DNA from: Polyangiaceae bacterium
Lineage (GTDB): Bacteria > Myxococcota_A > Polyangia > Polyangiales > Polyangiaceae
Assembly (NCBI GenBank): GCA_013361525.1
Contig: JABFXY010000027.1
Coordinates: 81,933-145,932, forward strand
Direction: 5' to 3'
Length of the DNA stretch: 64,000 nucleotides
Both the position numbers and the translations under genes were made by a program. Shown piece after piece: positions 1-10,479 of the stretch (position 1 is its first letter; each line of letters starts with the position of its first letter). The notes beneath the pieces are model-generated. The model was not told where the DNA came from. It searched no databases and saw only the letters and a program-made list of their open reading frames with translations.

Positions 1-711
1 TTTCTGATTCACCTGCTGTCGCCGAAGCTCGCGCGCCTGCACAAGGCCGAGGTCCTGCCCGGCTCGGGGGAGCGCACGCAGCGCGCGCTGGTTCTCTACT
101 ACTCGTTGAGCGGGAACGGCGAGGGCGCGATCGCCCGCGTGCAAGCAGGCCTCGAGTCGAAGGGTTACACCGTCGACAGGAAAGAGGTGGAGCCCGTCGA
201 GCCGGTCTTCCGATTCCCGTTCAAGCTAATCGCTTTCCTTCGTATTGCGCTGCGCGCGATTTTCCGTCGTCCGGCACCGATCAAACCGCTCGGAATCGCC
301 ACCGACCATCGATACGACCTCATCATCGTCGAGTGCCCGACTTGGTTCGTCGGGATGGCGGCGCCCCTCGAGGCGGTGTTCCAAGATCCGACGAACCACG
401 GCATCTTCGCGGGGCGCGACGTCGCGGTCGTCAATGTCTGCCGCGGCCTCTGGCGTCGCACGCAAGCCATGACCATTTCGTGGCTCGAGACCTGCCGCGC
501 CAACGTCGTCGGCGCCCGAGCCTTCGCGACCCCGGGTTGGGAGCCCGCGCGAACGCTGTCGCTGTTCATCTTTCTCGCAGCGGGCGCACCCAACAAGCCT
601 GCGTGGCTGAAGGGCTTTCTTCAATCACCTGTTCTCGGCAAAGACTCCCTCGACGCGCTCGAGCGTTTCGGGGCGGACCTCGCACTTCGTCCGAACAGGA
701 GCGCGCAATGA
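1..711 (+). CDS. flavodoxin-like protein, 5' partial
   Basis: The reading frame is open from the first base to the TGA at 709-711, giving 236 visible residues. The segment around positions 85-120 encodes a hydrophobic strand followed by YYSLSGNG, which resembles the phosphate-binding loop of flavodoxin-fold proteins. Further on, a DLIIVECPTWF strand and a second strand ending in NVC fit the same alternating alpha/beta fold. The first in-frame TTG (106) lies inside the phosphate loop and cannot be the real start, so the gene begins upstream of the window. The pattern is also reminiscent of the flavodoxin-like proteins annotated as dialkylresorcinol condensing enzymes, but that is only an impression. 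It overlaps the next gene by ATGA, so the two are probably translationally coupled. Redox partner and substrate are unknown. Confidence 0.6.
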   Translation, partial: FLIHLLSPKLARLHKAEVLPGSGERTQRALVLYYSLSGNGEGAIARVQAGLESKGYTVDRKEVEPVEPVFRFPFKLIAFLRIALRAIFRRPAPIKPLGIATDHRYDLIIVECPTWFVGMAAPLEAVFQDPTNHGIFAGRDVAVVNVCRGLWRRTQAMTISWLETCRANVVGARAFATPGWEPARTLSLFIFLAAGAPNKPAWLKGFLQSPVLGKDSLDALERFGADLALRPNRSAQ

Positions 712-1145
712 ACGATGAAATCAGGCAAAAGGTCACGTTGGGACCGCTCGAGATCCTGTTGGATTTGTTGTCGCTCCCGCCGAACGGCCTCGTCGCTTCA
801 TTCGTGTTGCTCGCGTTCGTCCTCGTCGCTTGCGAGCTGCTGCGCATCGGCTTGACGACCGAGCTGACGCGGTCGGCGTTCGTCCACGTGACGATTTGCT
901 TTCTCACGGTCGTCATTCAATCGGTGCTGCTCGGCGGGGTATTGGTTTATGCCTCGTACCGACATCCAGGCCGCGGTTGGATCAACTTGGCCGTCGCGTT
1001 TGCGCTGTTCGTCGTCTGGTATGCAGCGGGGGCGTCGACCCGCCTCGTACGCAAGCACAACGAGGGCGCAGACGTCGGCTTCATGACGGTGGGCGGCCTC
1101 ATTACATTCCCCGCAGGGATCGTCGCGGCGCTTCTGTTTCACTAG
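708..1145 (+). CDS. hypothetical membrane protein
   Basis: This is a 145-residue protein starting at the ATG of an ATGA overlap with the flavodoxin-like gene; AGGAG lies about 8 bases upstream. Four hydrophobic stretches are visible, around residues 28-48, 63-85, 90-110 and 125-145, so it is very probably an inner-membrane protein with four helices. No catalytic motif is evident and I do not recognise the family. The coupling suggests it works with, or anchors, the upstream flavodoxin-like protein. Confidence 0.65.
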   Translation: MNDEIRQKVTLGPLEILLDLLSLPPNGLVASFVLLAFVLVACELLRIGLTTELTRSAFVHVTICFLTVVIQSVLLGGVLVYASYRHPGRGWINLAVAFALFVVWYAAGASTRLVRKHNEGADVGFMTVGGLITFPAGIVAALLFH

Positions 1146-1149
1146 AGGA

Positions 1150-1255
1150 GCGAACCGCTAAGACGCGAAGAGCAGAAGAAGAGCGCAAAGAAGAGGATTG
1201 TTTATATCCTTTGCGCTCTCTCCGCCCTTTGTGGCTTTGCGGCTTGTCTTGCCAA
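1150..1255. repeat. convergent-junction inverted-repeat element, copy 1
   Basis: Between two convergent genes lies a palindromic element. The inner arms GAGCGCAAAG (1181-1190) and CTTTGCGCTC (1209-1218) are perfectly complementary around an AT-rich loop. Outer purine-rich and pyrimidine-rich arms, built on the pattern accGC(t/a)AAGacGC on the left and its complement on the right, extend the pairing imperfectly. Its style matches the element at 7719-7787. It could act as a bidirectional terminator or be a dispersed REP/MITE-like repeat. Confidence 0.6.
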
Positions 1256-1261
1256 GCCGAA

Positions 1262-2053
1262 TCAGCGGGCAGAAGCGGGCGGCTCGAGCGCGCGGGTGAA
1301 CCGTTCCAACATCGCGTCGATCTGATCGGGCACCTCGAGCATCGCGAAGTGCCCTGCACCGACCGTCTCCCCCGTCGAGAGCGTCGGGCAGAGCGAACGA
1401 AACTTGTCGAGGTCGATGAAGGTGGCGGAGCGGACATAGAGCGCGGCGACCTTGCAGGCGCGAGCCGCCGCGGCTGCGTCCCACGCGGCGCCGCTCGTGA
1501 ACGACGCGGCGAGGACGTGGTGCGGCGTCGCCGACGTCGCTTCGAGGATTTGGGCACGTCGATCGCGATCGTCGAGGCGATGGAACGACGATGTGAGCAG
1601 CGTGCGCCAGACCTGCATTCCCATATCGGATTGGATGGCCTCCACCAGCCAGGGGAGCGCATCCTCATACGAAGAGGGGACGAAGATCGGCGAGTCGAGC
1701 ATCGCGATCGCGGCCGGCAGATCGGGAAACGCCGCTGCCAAAGCGAGCGCGACGATGCCGCCCATGCTGTGGCCGACGATGATCGGACGATGTATCCCAA
1801 GCTCGCCGCACAGCCACGCGACGTCGCTCGCGTAGTCGTCGGGTGTATATCCATTCGCCGGAACGTCGCTCGCCCCGTGGCCGCGCAGGTCGAGCGCAAC
1901 GACGCGGTGGTTCTTGCGAAAGCGAGCAATCTGGAATTGGAAATACGTATGGTCGCACGTCGCGCCGTGCACGAACACCATCGGAGGATCGCCCTCCCCG
2001 ACATCGATGTACGCGAGGGTGACGCCGCCGCGGGTCCGCTTCTCGATGTTCAC
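1262..2053 (-). CDS. alpha/beta hydrolase
   Basis: This 263-residue protein has the alpha/beta-hydrolase fold. FVHGATCDH forms the oxyanion-hole region (HG), DLRGHG follows strand 4, and GHSMGG is the nucleophile elbow with the catalytic Ser, around residue 99. A C-terminal GAGHFAMLE supplies the catalytic His. An acid is probably provided near the strand carrying YVRSATFIDLD. The GTG start at 2051-2053 forms a GTGA overlap with the stop of the upstream kinase, so it is translated from the same transcript. The family includes esterases, haloperoxidase-like enzymes and C-C hydrolases, and the substrate cannot be told from sequence. Co-transcription with a signalling kinase is a myxobacterial style of gene pairing. 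Confidence 0.85.
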   Translation of the reverse strand: MNIEKRTRGGVTLAYIDVGEGDPPMVFVHGATCDHTYFQFQIARFRKNHRVVALDLRGHGASDVPANGYTPDDYASDVAWLCGELGIHRPIIVGHSMGGIVALALAAAFPDLPAAIAMLDSPIFVPSSYEDALPWLVEAIQSDMGMQVWRTLLTSSFHRLDDRDRRAQILEATSATPHHVLAASFTSGAAWDAAAAARACKVAALYVRSATFIDLDKFRSLCPTLSTGETVGAGHFAMLEVPDQIDAMLERFTRALEPPASAR

Positions 2054-5000
2054 TTTGCGCCCCAGGCGACGGCGAGCTCGAGGGTCAGCGCGTTCTCCGG
2101 GACGGCCAGATACATATCGCGCCACCGAGGCGTGGATATGCCGTCGGCGAGGGACAAAAGCCGCTCGCTGGCGACGCGTATCGCCGCTCGAGCCTCGTCG
2201 GCGCGGCCATTTTCCTTCAGCGCCTCGGCCCAGGCGAGCCGTATCACCGCGACGCCGCGATCGATCGAGCCGGCGGTCTCGAAGATGTCGTGCGCCTCGC
2301 GCGCCGTCTCGAGCCCCTCCCGCGCGAGCCCCAGCGCGAGCTCCGCGCGCGCCTTTACGGCGAGCGCGTAACACCGGTGAGGCGGCGACACGAAGAGCAT
2401 GTCGGAGGCGCGGGCGGCCTGGCGGCGGGCGCCTCCCATGTCCCCCTGATCGGCGAGCGCGATCGCGAGGCGCCGCTCCCCCACCCCGAGGAAGAGCTGA
2501 TTGCCGCGTGTTCTAAAAATGACATTTGCGTCATTTTGGACCGCCATCGCCTCGTCGTGCCGGCCGAGGCACGAGAGCGCGCCGGCGAGGAAGTTCTGAG
2601 CGACCGCTCGCGGGAAGTCGGCGCGGGTGTTGCGCTCCACCACCTTGCGAAGGAGGCGCTCCCCTTCTTCGAAGTCCCCGAGCGTGACGGCCGAATACCC
2701 CATATGGATCTCCGACCAGTCGAGCTCGCGCTGGTTGCCCGCCTGCTCGAGCAGAACCGCCGAGCGGCGCGCATCGAGGAAGGAGCGCTCGGGCGCGTGG
2801 TCACAATAGATTGCCCAATAGTGTCGCGCGCGGTGTACCCATACCTCGGCCGCGGGGTCCGCTTCGACGACCCGCTGCTGGTGCCGCTCGACACGTTCGA
2901 AGAGCAACCGAGCGGGGCCGACCTGTCCGGCGACCGCGAGGAAGAAGATGGCGTTGGACCACGCAAACACGTGCGCGGTCCCGATCTCGTCGTCCCGCTC
3001 CTCCTCCAGCATTCGACCGAGGACCTCGAGCATCCCTTGGTATCGACCGAATGCACCGAGCGCGATCATCGCCGTCGCCGCGCGGTACCAGGGGCTCCCG
3101 CCGCGAGGCAGCTTTTGGAGCGCCTCGGCGAGGTACCCCTCCGTGCGCTCGAGATTGCCGGAGACGACCATACACGCGTCAGCCTGCAGAGCGCGCAAGT
3201 GCCCGAGCGTTTCGGCGTCGGCGCCGAGCGCAATGGCGCGCTCGGCCCGCTCGAGCACGGCGCCCGCGTCGTCGCCGGCGAGGGCGAGCTCGGCCGCGCG
3301 CTGGTACCACTCGATGGCGCGCGCCGGATCCTGACCTCGCTCGTAGTGCTCGGCGAGCACGACGGGATCACGCTCGCCTGCCGACTCGAGAAAGTGGCCG
3401 GCCAAGCGATGGCCGAGCTGGAGGTCTTCGTTGGTGAGCATCGCGTACGCGCCCTCGCGGAGAAGCGCATGGCGGAAGCGAAACTCGTCGTGCCCGACGA
3501 GGCGGCTCTCGCGCTGGCGAATCACGACCTCGCGCTCGACGAGGGTGTTGATCGACGCGTCGAGCGACTCTCCCGCGCCGGAGAGGGCCGCGACGCCCGC
3601 GCGCCAGAACGCACCGCCGAAGATGCTCGCCGCACGAAGGACGCGTCGGACCTCGGGGTCGAAGCGCTGCAGCCTCGCCTCCACCATCGCGACGACGGTC
3701 TCGGGTAGCGCGTCGCTGCGACCGTCGACGCTCGCGCGAATGAGCTCCTCCAGGAAGAGGGCGTTGCCGCCTGCCCGCTCGACCAGGCGCGCAACGGCGT
3801 CGGGCGGGGTGTCTTTCCCCAGCGCATGACGAACGAGCTCTTCCGCGGCTGCACGGCCGAGCTCCGCGAGGCGGATCTCTTGAACTGCGCGCTCGCGCCA
3901 GAGATCCGGGAACACGTCGTGCACCTCGGGCCGTGCGAGCGCGACGACGAAGAACGGGCGATCGGCGAGGTCTCGGAGCAACTCGTTGACGAGGCGGACC
4001 GTCGGCAAGTCACCCCAATGGAGGTCTTCGAAGACGAGCACGAGCGGCCGCTCCGCACACTGCGCGGAGACCCATGCCTCGAAGGCGCGCCGGACGTGAT
4101 CGCCCATGAGGCGTTTGTCCTCGCGTGCGGCGGCGACGGCGATCGATGCATCCGCAGCCGGAACGCCGACGATTTCGCCGAGGAACGCGAGATCGTCGCC
4201 TTGCACGTGTTCACCGAGGCGGGCGCTGACCTTCTGTCGGCGAAGCGCGACATCCTCACCGTCGTGGAGGTCGGCGACGGAGCGGACGAGCTCGGCGAGG
4301 AGCGCGAACGGCGAGCCTTTGCGCAACGGGTCGCCGCTCGCGACCCAGATCGTCGGGCTGGGATCCCGCTGGCGGAGGCTCGCGACGACCTCGGCTCGCA
4401 GGCGCGATTTGCCCAGCCCCGGCGCACCGGTGACGAGGACGGCCTGCGCGCAGGGCTCGCTCGAAGAGATGTCGTAGCCCGACGTGAGCGCCGCGAGCTC
4501 GCGACGCCTGCCGACGAACGGGGTCGGCCGCCCGAGCAGCGTCCTCCCGGCGTCGGTGATGCCGCGCATACCGACGAGCAGGCGTGCGTCACCGTCGGTT
4601 TCGACGACGAAACGCCCGTCGAGGAGCGCGGCCGTGAGATCGTCGATGCGAATGCGCCGATTGGTCCCTTCGACCCGCTCCGCGCGGCGCTCTTGTTTCA
4701 GCAAGGCCGTCGCACGGCCGATGGCCTCTCCGATCGGTCGGTCCGCAACCATGACGGCGCGGCCGGTCGCAAGGACGAGAGGGTGACCGGGAACGGCGCG
4801 ACGAATCGCGAGACCGAGCCGCGCCGTCTGCGCCGCTTGATCCGTCGCCGCGCCGCGCCCGCCGAGGGATGCGACGAGTGTCCCGTCGAGCAAGCGATCG
4901 ACGCGCGCGTGAAACCCTTCGGCGACGTCGCGCACGGTGGCGAGCAGGGCGTCGGGCGCCGCTTCGTCGATCTCGCCTTCGAGCGTGACGTCGAGCGGGT

Positions 5001-5931
5001 TCGCGGCCGCGAGCAGCGCGATGCCGATCAGCTGCCGTTCGCCGGTCGTGATCGTGACGGGCCGCTCCGAGGGAGAGCGCGGGACGGGCATCGTCACCTT
5101 CGCGACCGTGTCCAGCGGACAACGCGCGAGCTCTTCCGTGACCGCGGTGCCGTCTGCTGGGCGAGCGCTCGGCACCTTCGAGAGCATGCGCATCACGAGC
5201 CGCTCGAGTGCCGCAGGGACGTCTCGTCGGAGGTCCGCGATGCGCGGCGGCTCCTCGAGCACGATCTTGAGGAGCACCGCCATCGGGCTCTCGCCGGTGA
5301 ACGGCTGCTGCCCAGTCAGGCATTCGTAGAGCACGACGCCGAGCGCGAATACGTCGGTGGTCGGCCCGAGATCGGAGCGACCGCTCGCCTGCTCCGGGGA
5401 CATGTAGCTCGGCGTGCCGAGGATCGACCCTTTGATGGTGAGGTCACGCGCTGCGTCCGCGGGGCGCGCAATGCCGAAGTCGAGGACGACGACCTCTTCC
5501 ACCGCGCCGCCTCGGAGAAACAGGTTCGCAGGCTTCACGTCGCGGTGGACGATCCCCACCGCGTGGGCCGCGCCGAGCGCCTCACCGACACGCTGGCCGA
5601 GCGTGACGACTTCGTGGATGGCCAAGCAGCCGACGGAGAGGCGCCGCGCGAGGTCCTCGCCCGAAAGCCATTCCATCGCGATGTACGCCTCGCCCGACTG
5701 AGCACGCCCATGATCGACGTACCGGACGACGCCGCGGTGGCGCAGCCGTGCGATCAGCTCGGCCTCGCGCTGGAACCGCGCGGCGTCGTCGATCGCCGAG
5801 CCGCGCAGTACCTTGAGCGCGACGAGCTTCCCGTCGCGCTCGTCGCGCGCACGGTAGACGACACCCATCCCTCCCTCGTCGGCGCGCGCTTCGATCACGA
5901 AGCGGCCGGCGATGAGCTCCCCCAGCTTCAT
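2050..5931 (-). CDS. Ser/Thr protein kinase fused to cyclase-like, AAA ATPase and TPR regions
   Basis: This is a 1293-residue multidomain signalling protein. Residues about 10-275 are a Hanks-type kinase: glycine loop EGGMGVVY, VALKVL lysine, HRDVKPAN with His129/Asp131, DFGIA, and GTPSYMSPEQ. Residues about 290-460 resemble a degenerate class III nucleotidyl-cyclase domain, without a convincing pair of metal-binding aspartates. Next comes an ORC/AAA-type ATPase opening with FVGRRREL, with Walker A TGAPGLGKS near residue 500 and LVFEDLHWGD as Walker B. The C-terminal 400 residues are Ala/Leu-rich helical repeats of TPR type. This kinase-ATPase-TPR architecture is common in Myxococcota. It has no membrane segment and is probably cytosolic. 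The alpha/beta hydrolase follows by GTGA overlap. Substrates are unknown. Confidence 0.9.
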   Translation of the reverse strand: MKLGELIAGRFVIEARADEGGMGVVYRARDERDGKLVALKVLRGSAIDDAARFQREAELIARLRHRGVVRYVDHGRAQSGEAYIAMEWLSGEDLARRLSVGCLAIHEVVTLGQRVGEALGAAHAVGIVHRDVKPANLFLRGGAVEEVVVLDFGIARPADAARDLTIKGSILGTPSYMSPEQASGRSDLGPTTDVFALGVVLYECLTGQQPFTGESPMAVLLKIVLEEPPRIADLRRDVPAALERLVMRMLSKVPSARPADGTAVTEELARCPLDTVAKVTMPVPRSPSERPVTITTGERQLIGIALLAAANPLDVTLEGEIDEAAPDALLATVRDVAEGFHARVDRLLDGTLVASLGGRGAATDQAAQTARLGLAIRRAVPGHPLVLATGRAVMVADRPIGEAIGRATALLKQERRAERVEGTNRRIRIDDLTAALLDGRFVVETDGDARLLVGMRGITDAGRTLLGRPTPFVGRRRELAALTSGYDISSSEPCAQAVLVTGAPGLGKSRLRAEVVASLRQRDPSPTIWVASGDPLRKGSPFALLAELVRSVADLHDGEDVALRRQKVSARLGEHVQGDDLAFLGEIVGVPAADASIAVAAAREDKRLMGDHVRRAFEAWVSAQCAERPLVLVFEDLHWGDLPTVRLVNELLRDLADRPFFVVALARPEVHDVFPDLWRERAVQEIRLAELGRAAAEELVRHALGKDTPPDAVARLVERAGGNALFLEELIRASVDGRSDALPETVVAMVEARLQRFDPEVRRVLRAASIFGGAFWRAGVAALSGAGESLDASINTLVEREVVIRQRESRLVGHDEFRFRHALLREGAYAMLTNEDLQLGHRLAGHFLESAGERDPVVLAEHYERGQDPARAIEWYQRAAELALAGDDAGAVLERAERAIALGADAETLGHLRALQADACMVVSGNLERTEGYLAEALQKLPRGGSPWYRAATAMIALGAFGRYQGMLEVLGRMLEEERDDEIGTAHVFAWSNAIFFLAVAGQVGPARLLFERVERHQQRVVEADPAAEVWVHRARHYWAIYCDHAPERSFLDARRSAVLLEQAGNQRELDWSEIHMGYSAVTLGDFEEGERLLRKVVERNTRADFPRAVAQNFLAGALSCLGRHDEAMAVQNDANVIFRTRGNQLFLGVGERRLAIALADQGDMGGARRQAARASDMLFVSPPHRCYALAVKARAELALGLAREGLETAREAHDIFETAGSIDRGVAVIRLAWAEALKENGRADEARAAIRVASERLLSLADGISTPRWRDMYLAVPENALTLELAVAWGAK

Positions 5932-6042
5932 CGGCCGTAACGATAGCGCGAAACCGAGTTGACCGGCGAGGAGGGGACCCTAGCTCCTGACCGTCGAAGT
6001 TGAACACGTTCAGTTTCACGGCGGACCCACAGGAGATCGACC

Positions 6043-6516
6043 ATGAACCTAGAAGCAAACTCGCCCTATCTCGTGCCCGTGTACGCCGCGTACGGGGTCG
6101 TCGCGATCGGGCTGACCATCTGGCTCGCACGCATTCTGTTCAAGAACGGCGCGGTGTTCTTGCAGGACGTCTTCAAAGACCAGCCGCAGATGGCCGAGGC
6201 GGTCAATCGCCTGCTGGTCGTCGGCTTCTACCTGTTCAACCTCGGCTACGCGGCGCTCATCATGAAGGCGCGCGGCGCGACGACCAGCGTCGAGGCGGTC
6301 GAGGTGCTCGCGTGGAAGCTCGGCGCGCTGCTCGTGTCGCTCGGCTGCATGCACTTCTTCAATCTGTACCTCTTCTATCGAATCCGCCGTCGCGGGCAGA
6401 TGGCGGTCCTTCCGCCGCCGGTTCATCCGCAGATGAGGCTCTATCCCGGTCCCTACGTTGCGCACGCCGCGCCGGAGCAGGCGCCCGCGAATGTGTATGC
6501 CGCGCCGGCAGGGTGA
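6043..6516 (+). CDS. hypothetical membrane protein
   Basis: This 157-residue protein starts with a clear AGGAG seven bases before ATG. Three hydrophobic segments (about residues 10-30, 55-75 and 85-110) indicate an integral membrane protein. The last 45 residues are a Pro/Ala-rich, probably disordered tail. The family is not recognised. It is transcribed divergently from the large kinase gene and followed within a few bases by a DUF393-like protein. A partner role in the membrane is possible but unproven. Confidence 0.7.
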   Translation: MNLEANSPYLVPVYAAYGVVAIGLTIWLARILFKNGAVFLQDVFKDQPQMAEAVNRLLVVGFYLFNLGYAALIMKARGATTSVEAVEVLAWKLGALLVSLGCMHFFNLYLFYRIRRRGQMAVLPPPVHPQMRLYPGPYVAHAAPEQAPANVYAAPAG

Positions 6517-6521
6517 ACGTC

Positions 6522-6944
6522 ATGCGGAGGCTGACGGTCCTCTACGACGATCGATGCGCGCTCTGCGTGCGGTGCCGCGACATGCTCGCGACGAGCGAGA
6601 CGTTCCTCCCGCTCGAGCTTCTGCCGACGAGCTCGAACGAAGCCCGGCACCGTTACGGCGCGGTGCCGTGGCTCGGTGAAGAGCTCGTCGTGGCGAGCGA
6701 CGAAGGCGATATCTGGGTCGGGCCCGCGGCGTTCCTGATGTGTCTTTGGGCGATGCGCGAGACGCGCGAGTGGGCCTATCGATTGAGCACGCCGGCGCTC
6801 GCGCCGCTCGCCGAGCGTGTCTTCGCCGCCCTGTCGGCGAACCGCGGGCGCATCGCTGCGTTCATGCAGCCGCGGTGCGAGGACGAGTCTTGCGACGTTC
6901 ATCCTGCGCCGATCGAACATGCTCGCCGGTGGACGTACCGTTGA
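6522..6944 (+). CDS. DUF393/DCC-like thiol oxidoreductase-type protein
   Basis: The 140-residue product opens with VLYDDRCALCVRC, close to the DxxCxxC pattern (YDGxCxxC) of DCC/DUF393 proteins, which are thought to have a thioredoxin-like fold. A C-terminal pair of cysteines lies in the stretch CEDESCDVH. I chose ATG 6522; a GTG at 6513 would make a GTGA overlap with the preceding membrane protein and is an alternative. A reductase or metal-binding role is inferred from the cysteines only. Confidence 0.6.
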   Translation: MRRLTVLYDDRCALCVRCRDMLATSETFLPLELLPTSSNEARHRYGAVPWLGEELVVASDEGDIWVGPAAFLMCLWAMRETREWAYRLSTPALAPLAERVFAALSANRGRIAAFMQPRCEDESCDVHPAPIEHARRWTYR

Positions 6945-6974
6945 CCGGCGCGCGCGGCAGAGCGACGACCCAAC

Positions 6975-7715
6975 ATGGCCGACGGAACGAAGCTTCGCGA
7001 CAAACGTGCGAAGAGCCGCGACGACAGCGGCACGACCGCCCGCGGCGAGGAGACGCGCGCACGCATCCTCGCCGCGGCGCTCGCGCGGTTTCGGCGGCGA
7101 GGCTTCGACAAGACCACGATGCGCGAAATCGCGACCGCGGCGAAGGTCGCGTTGGGCGCGGCCTACTATTACTTCCCGTCGAAAGACGCGATCGTCATGG
7201 AGTACTACCGCGACACGCAACGGCGCTCGACGGAGCTCACCGCGCGCGCGTTCGCGGAGAGCACGGACGTACGCGAGCGCATCGCCTCGGTGATCCACAC
7301 GCGCCTCGACGTGCTCTCCGGGGATCGACGCCTTCTATCGGCGATCTTCCGCGGCGTCGCCGACCCCGACGCGCCGACGTCGGTGTTCTCCCCCGAGACG
7401 GAGCCGATCCGCGCCGAGAGCATGCGCGAGCTCGAAGACGCGCTCGCCGCGTGGGAAGGCTTCACCGAGCTCGACCCCGACACCCGGCGCGTCCTCGTCC
7501 TCGCGCTGTGGGGCCTCGAGATGGGCGTCATCCTCTACTTCGTGCACGACACCTCGCCCGACCAAAAGAAGACGCGCGACCTCGTCGACGGCGCCGTCGA
7601 CCTCGTCGCAGCGATCCTCCCCACCGCGCCGCTCCTGGCCCCGATCCTCGGCGACCAAGTCGCGTCGATCCTCCGCTCTGCGGGGCTCTTGCCGGAAGCG
7701 CCTCGCCGATCCTGA
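6975..7715 (+). CDS. TetR/AcrR family transcriptional regulator
   Basis: This 246-residue regulator has the TetR DNA-binding domain at about residues 25-75: TRARILAAALARF, then GFDKTTMREIATAAKVALGAAYYYFPSKDAIV, which is the helix-turn-helix with the typical YYYFPSK end. The rest is the variable ligand-binding and dimerisation half. The N-terminal 22 residues are basic and polar. It follows the DUF393-like gene by 30 bases. Its target may be that small group or itself, and the ligand is unknown. A repeat element lies immediately downstream. Confidence 0.9.
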   Translation: MADGTKLRDKRAKSRDDSGTTARGEETRARILAAALARFRRRGFDKTTMREIATAAKVALGAAYYYFPSKDAIVMEYYRDTQRRSTELTARAFAESTDVRERIASVIHTRLDVLSGDRRLLSAIFRGVADPDAPTSVFSPETEPIRAESMRELEDALAAWEGFTELDPDTRRVLVLALWGLEMGVILYFVHDTSPDQKKTRDLVDGAVDLVAAILPTAPLLAPILGDQVASILRSAGLLPEAPRRS

Positions 7716-7718
7716 ACC

Positions 7719-7787
7719 AGAGGGGACGCCAAGGATCTCCGTCCTCTTCTCCCTCTTTCTTCCCTTGGCGCCCTTGGCGACCCCTCT
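7719..7787. repeat. convergent-junction inverted-repeat element, copy 2
   Basis: A 16-base left arm at 7719-7734 (AGAGGGGACGCCAAGG) pairs with 7772-7787 with one mismatch. The heptamer-rich word CCCTTGGCG is also tandemly duplicated at 7762-7770 and 7771-7779. It lies exactly between the stops of the convergent TetR and pyrG genes. The building words (ngCCAAGG, pyrimidine-rich spacer) resemble copy 1 at 1150-1255. A strong bidirectional terminator or a dispersed non-coding repeat are the two readings. Confidence 0.65.
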
Positions 7788-7806
7788 CCTCAGAATTCTG
7801 AGGACG

Positions 7807-9594
<1,788 letters not shown>

Positions 9595-9613
9595 CTAAAT
9601 CAATCGGCCCGCC

Positions 9614-10471
9614 TTGAGGATCGCGCGACTGCTTCTGCGATCGTCGGCGCGCCCTCGCGTCGCACTGGAGCGCGACGGCGTTCTCTACGACGTCGAGACG
9701 CTCGAACGCGAGCTCGGGCAAGCCGTTCCGATCCCTGGAGACCCGTGGGATTTCCACACGCGCGTCGTCGCGCTCGGATGCGCAGGGCTCGCCGAGCTCG
9801 ATCGCAAGCTTCTCCAAGGACAGCGACCTTCGTCCGCTCGCATCGGCGAGACCGGTTTCGCGATGCTCGCGCCGGTCGACACCGAACGCGCCGCATACGT
9901 TCACGTTCGTCCGGGCGCGCGTGAGCTCGCACGTTCGCTCCACGTCGGTCACGCGCCGTCGATCGCCGGCAACGACGCGCTCGTCGACTTGCCCGAGGGC
10001 GACGCGAAGCCCACGTTCGAGCTCGGCATCGGTGTGCTCGTCGGCGACGAGCTTCGCAGCGCAACCCGCGCGGAAGCGAAACAAGCGATCGTCGGATGCG
10101 CGATCGTCGTCGACTGGTCGACGTCGGCGCCGACACACCTTCGGCCTGCCGCGGGATTGCGCGTGCAGCTCGGCCCGGTGCTCGTGCCGTCGATGGCGCT
10201 CGGCAACATCGCGGCGTTGCGCTTGAGCGCGCGCGTCGGCGAGCGCGAGGTCGCGATCGGCTCGCTCGTCGATGATCGAGCGACGGTGGAAGACGTGCTC
10301 GTCGGCGTGAGTCACGAGGTGACGCTTCGAGCAGGCGACCTCGTCGGCATCGGACCGATCGCGCGCGGCTCGTCCGAGGCGCTGGGTCTCCCGCTGGCGA
10401 TGCACGAGCGGCTCACCGTCTCCATGGAACGCGTCGGCACGCTTCGGGGCAGCGCCGTCCCGCGCCGCTGA
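9614..10471 (+). CDS. fumarylacetoacetate hydrolase (FAH) family-like protein
   Basis: This 285-residue protein begins at TTG and carries features of the FAH fold. The central stretch FELGIGVLVGDEL followed by AIVGCAIVVDW aligns with the metal-site strands of FAH-family hydrolases, and GDLVGIGPI resembles the C-terminal GDVI-GTP strand. The usual E-x-E metal ligand pair is not intact: only one Glu is seen in FELGIG, and the Lys/Arg residues that follow in active members are not obvious. It may therefore be a divergent or inactive member. It is divergent from pyrG, with 124 bases between the start codons. The substrate is unknown. Confidence 0.55.
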   Translation: MRIARLLLRSSARPRVALERDGVLYDVETLERELGQAVPIPGDPWDFHTRVVALGCAGLAELDRKLLQGQRPSSARIGETGFAMLAPVDTERAAYVHVRPGARELARSLHVGHAPSIAGNDALVDLPEGDAKPTFELGIGVLVGDELRSATRAEAKQAIVGCAIVVDWSTSAPTHLRPAAGLRVQLGPVLVPSMALGNIAALRLSARVGEREVAIGSLVDDRATVEDVLVGVSHEVTLRAGDLVGIGPIARGSSEALGLPLAMHERLTVSMERVGTLRGSAVPRR

Positions 10472-10479
10472 GCTTCGCG

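Noticed and set aside
3826..5940. Long open frame of about 700 codons on the plus strand opposite the large kinase gene
   Set aside because: High-GC codon bias creates long antisense frames; the translation has no recognisable domain while the minus strand shows perfect kinase motifs.
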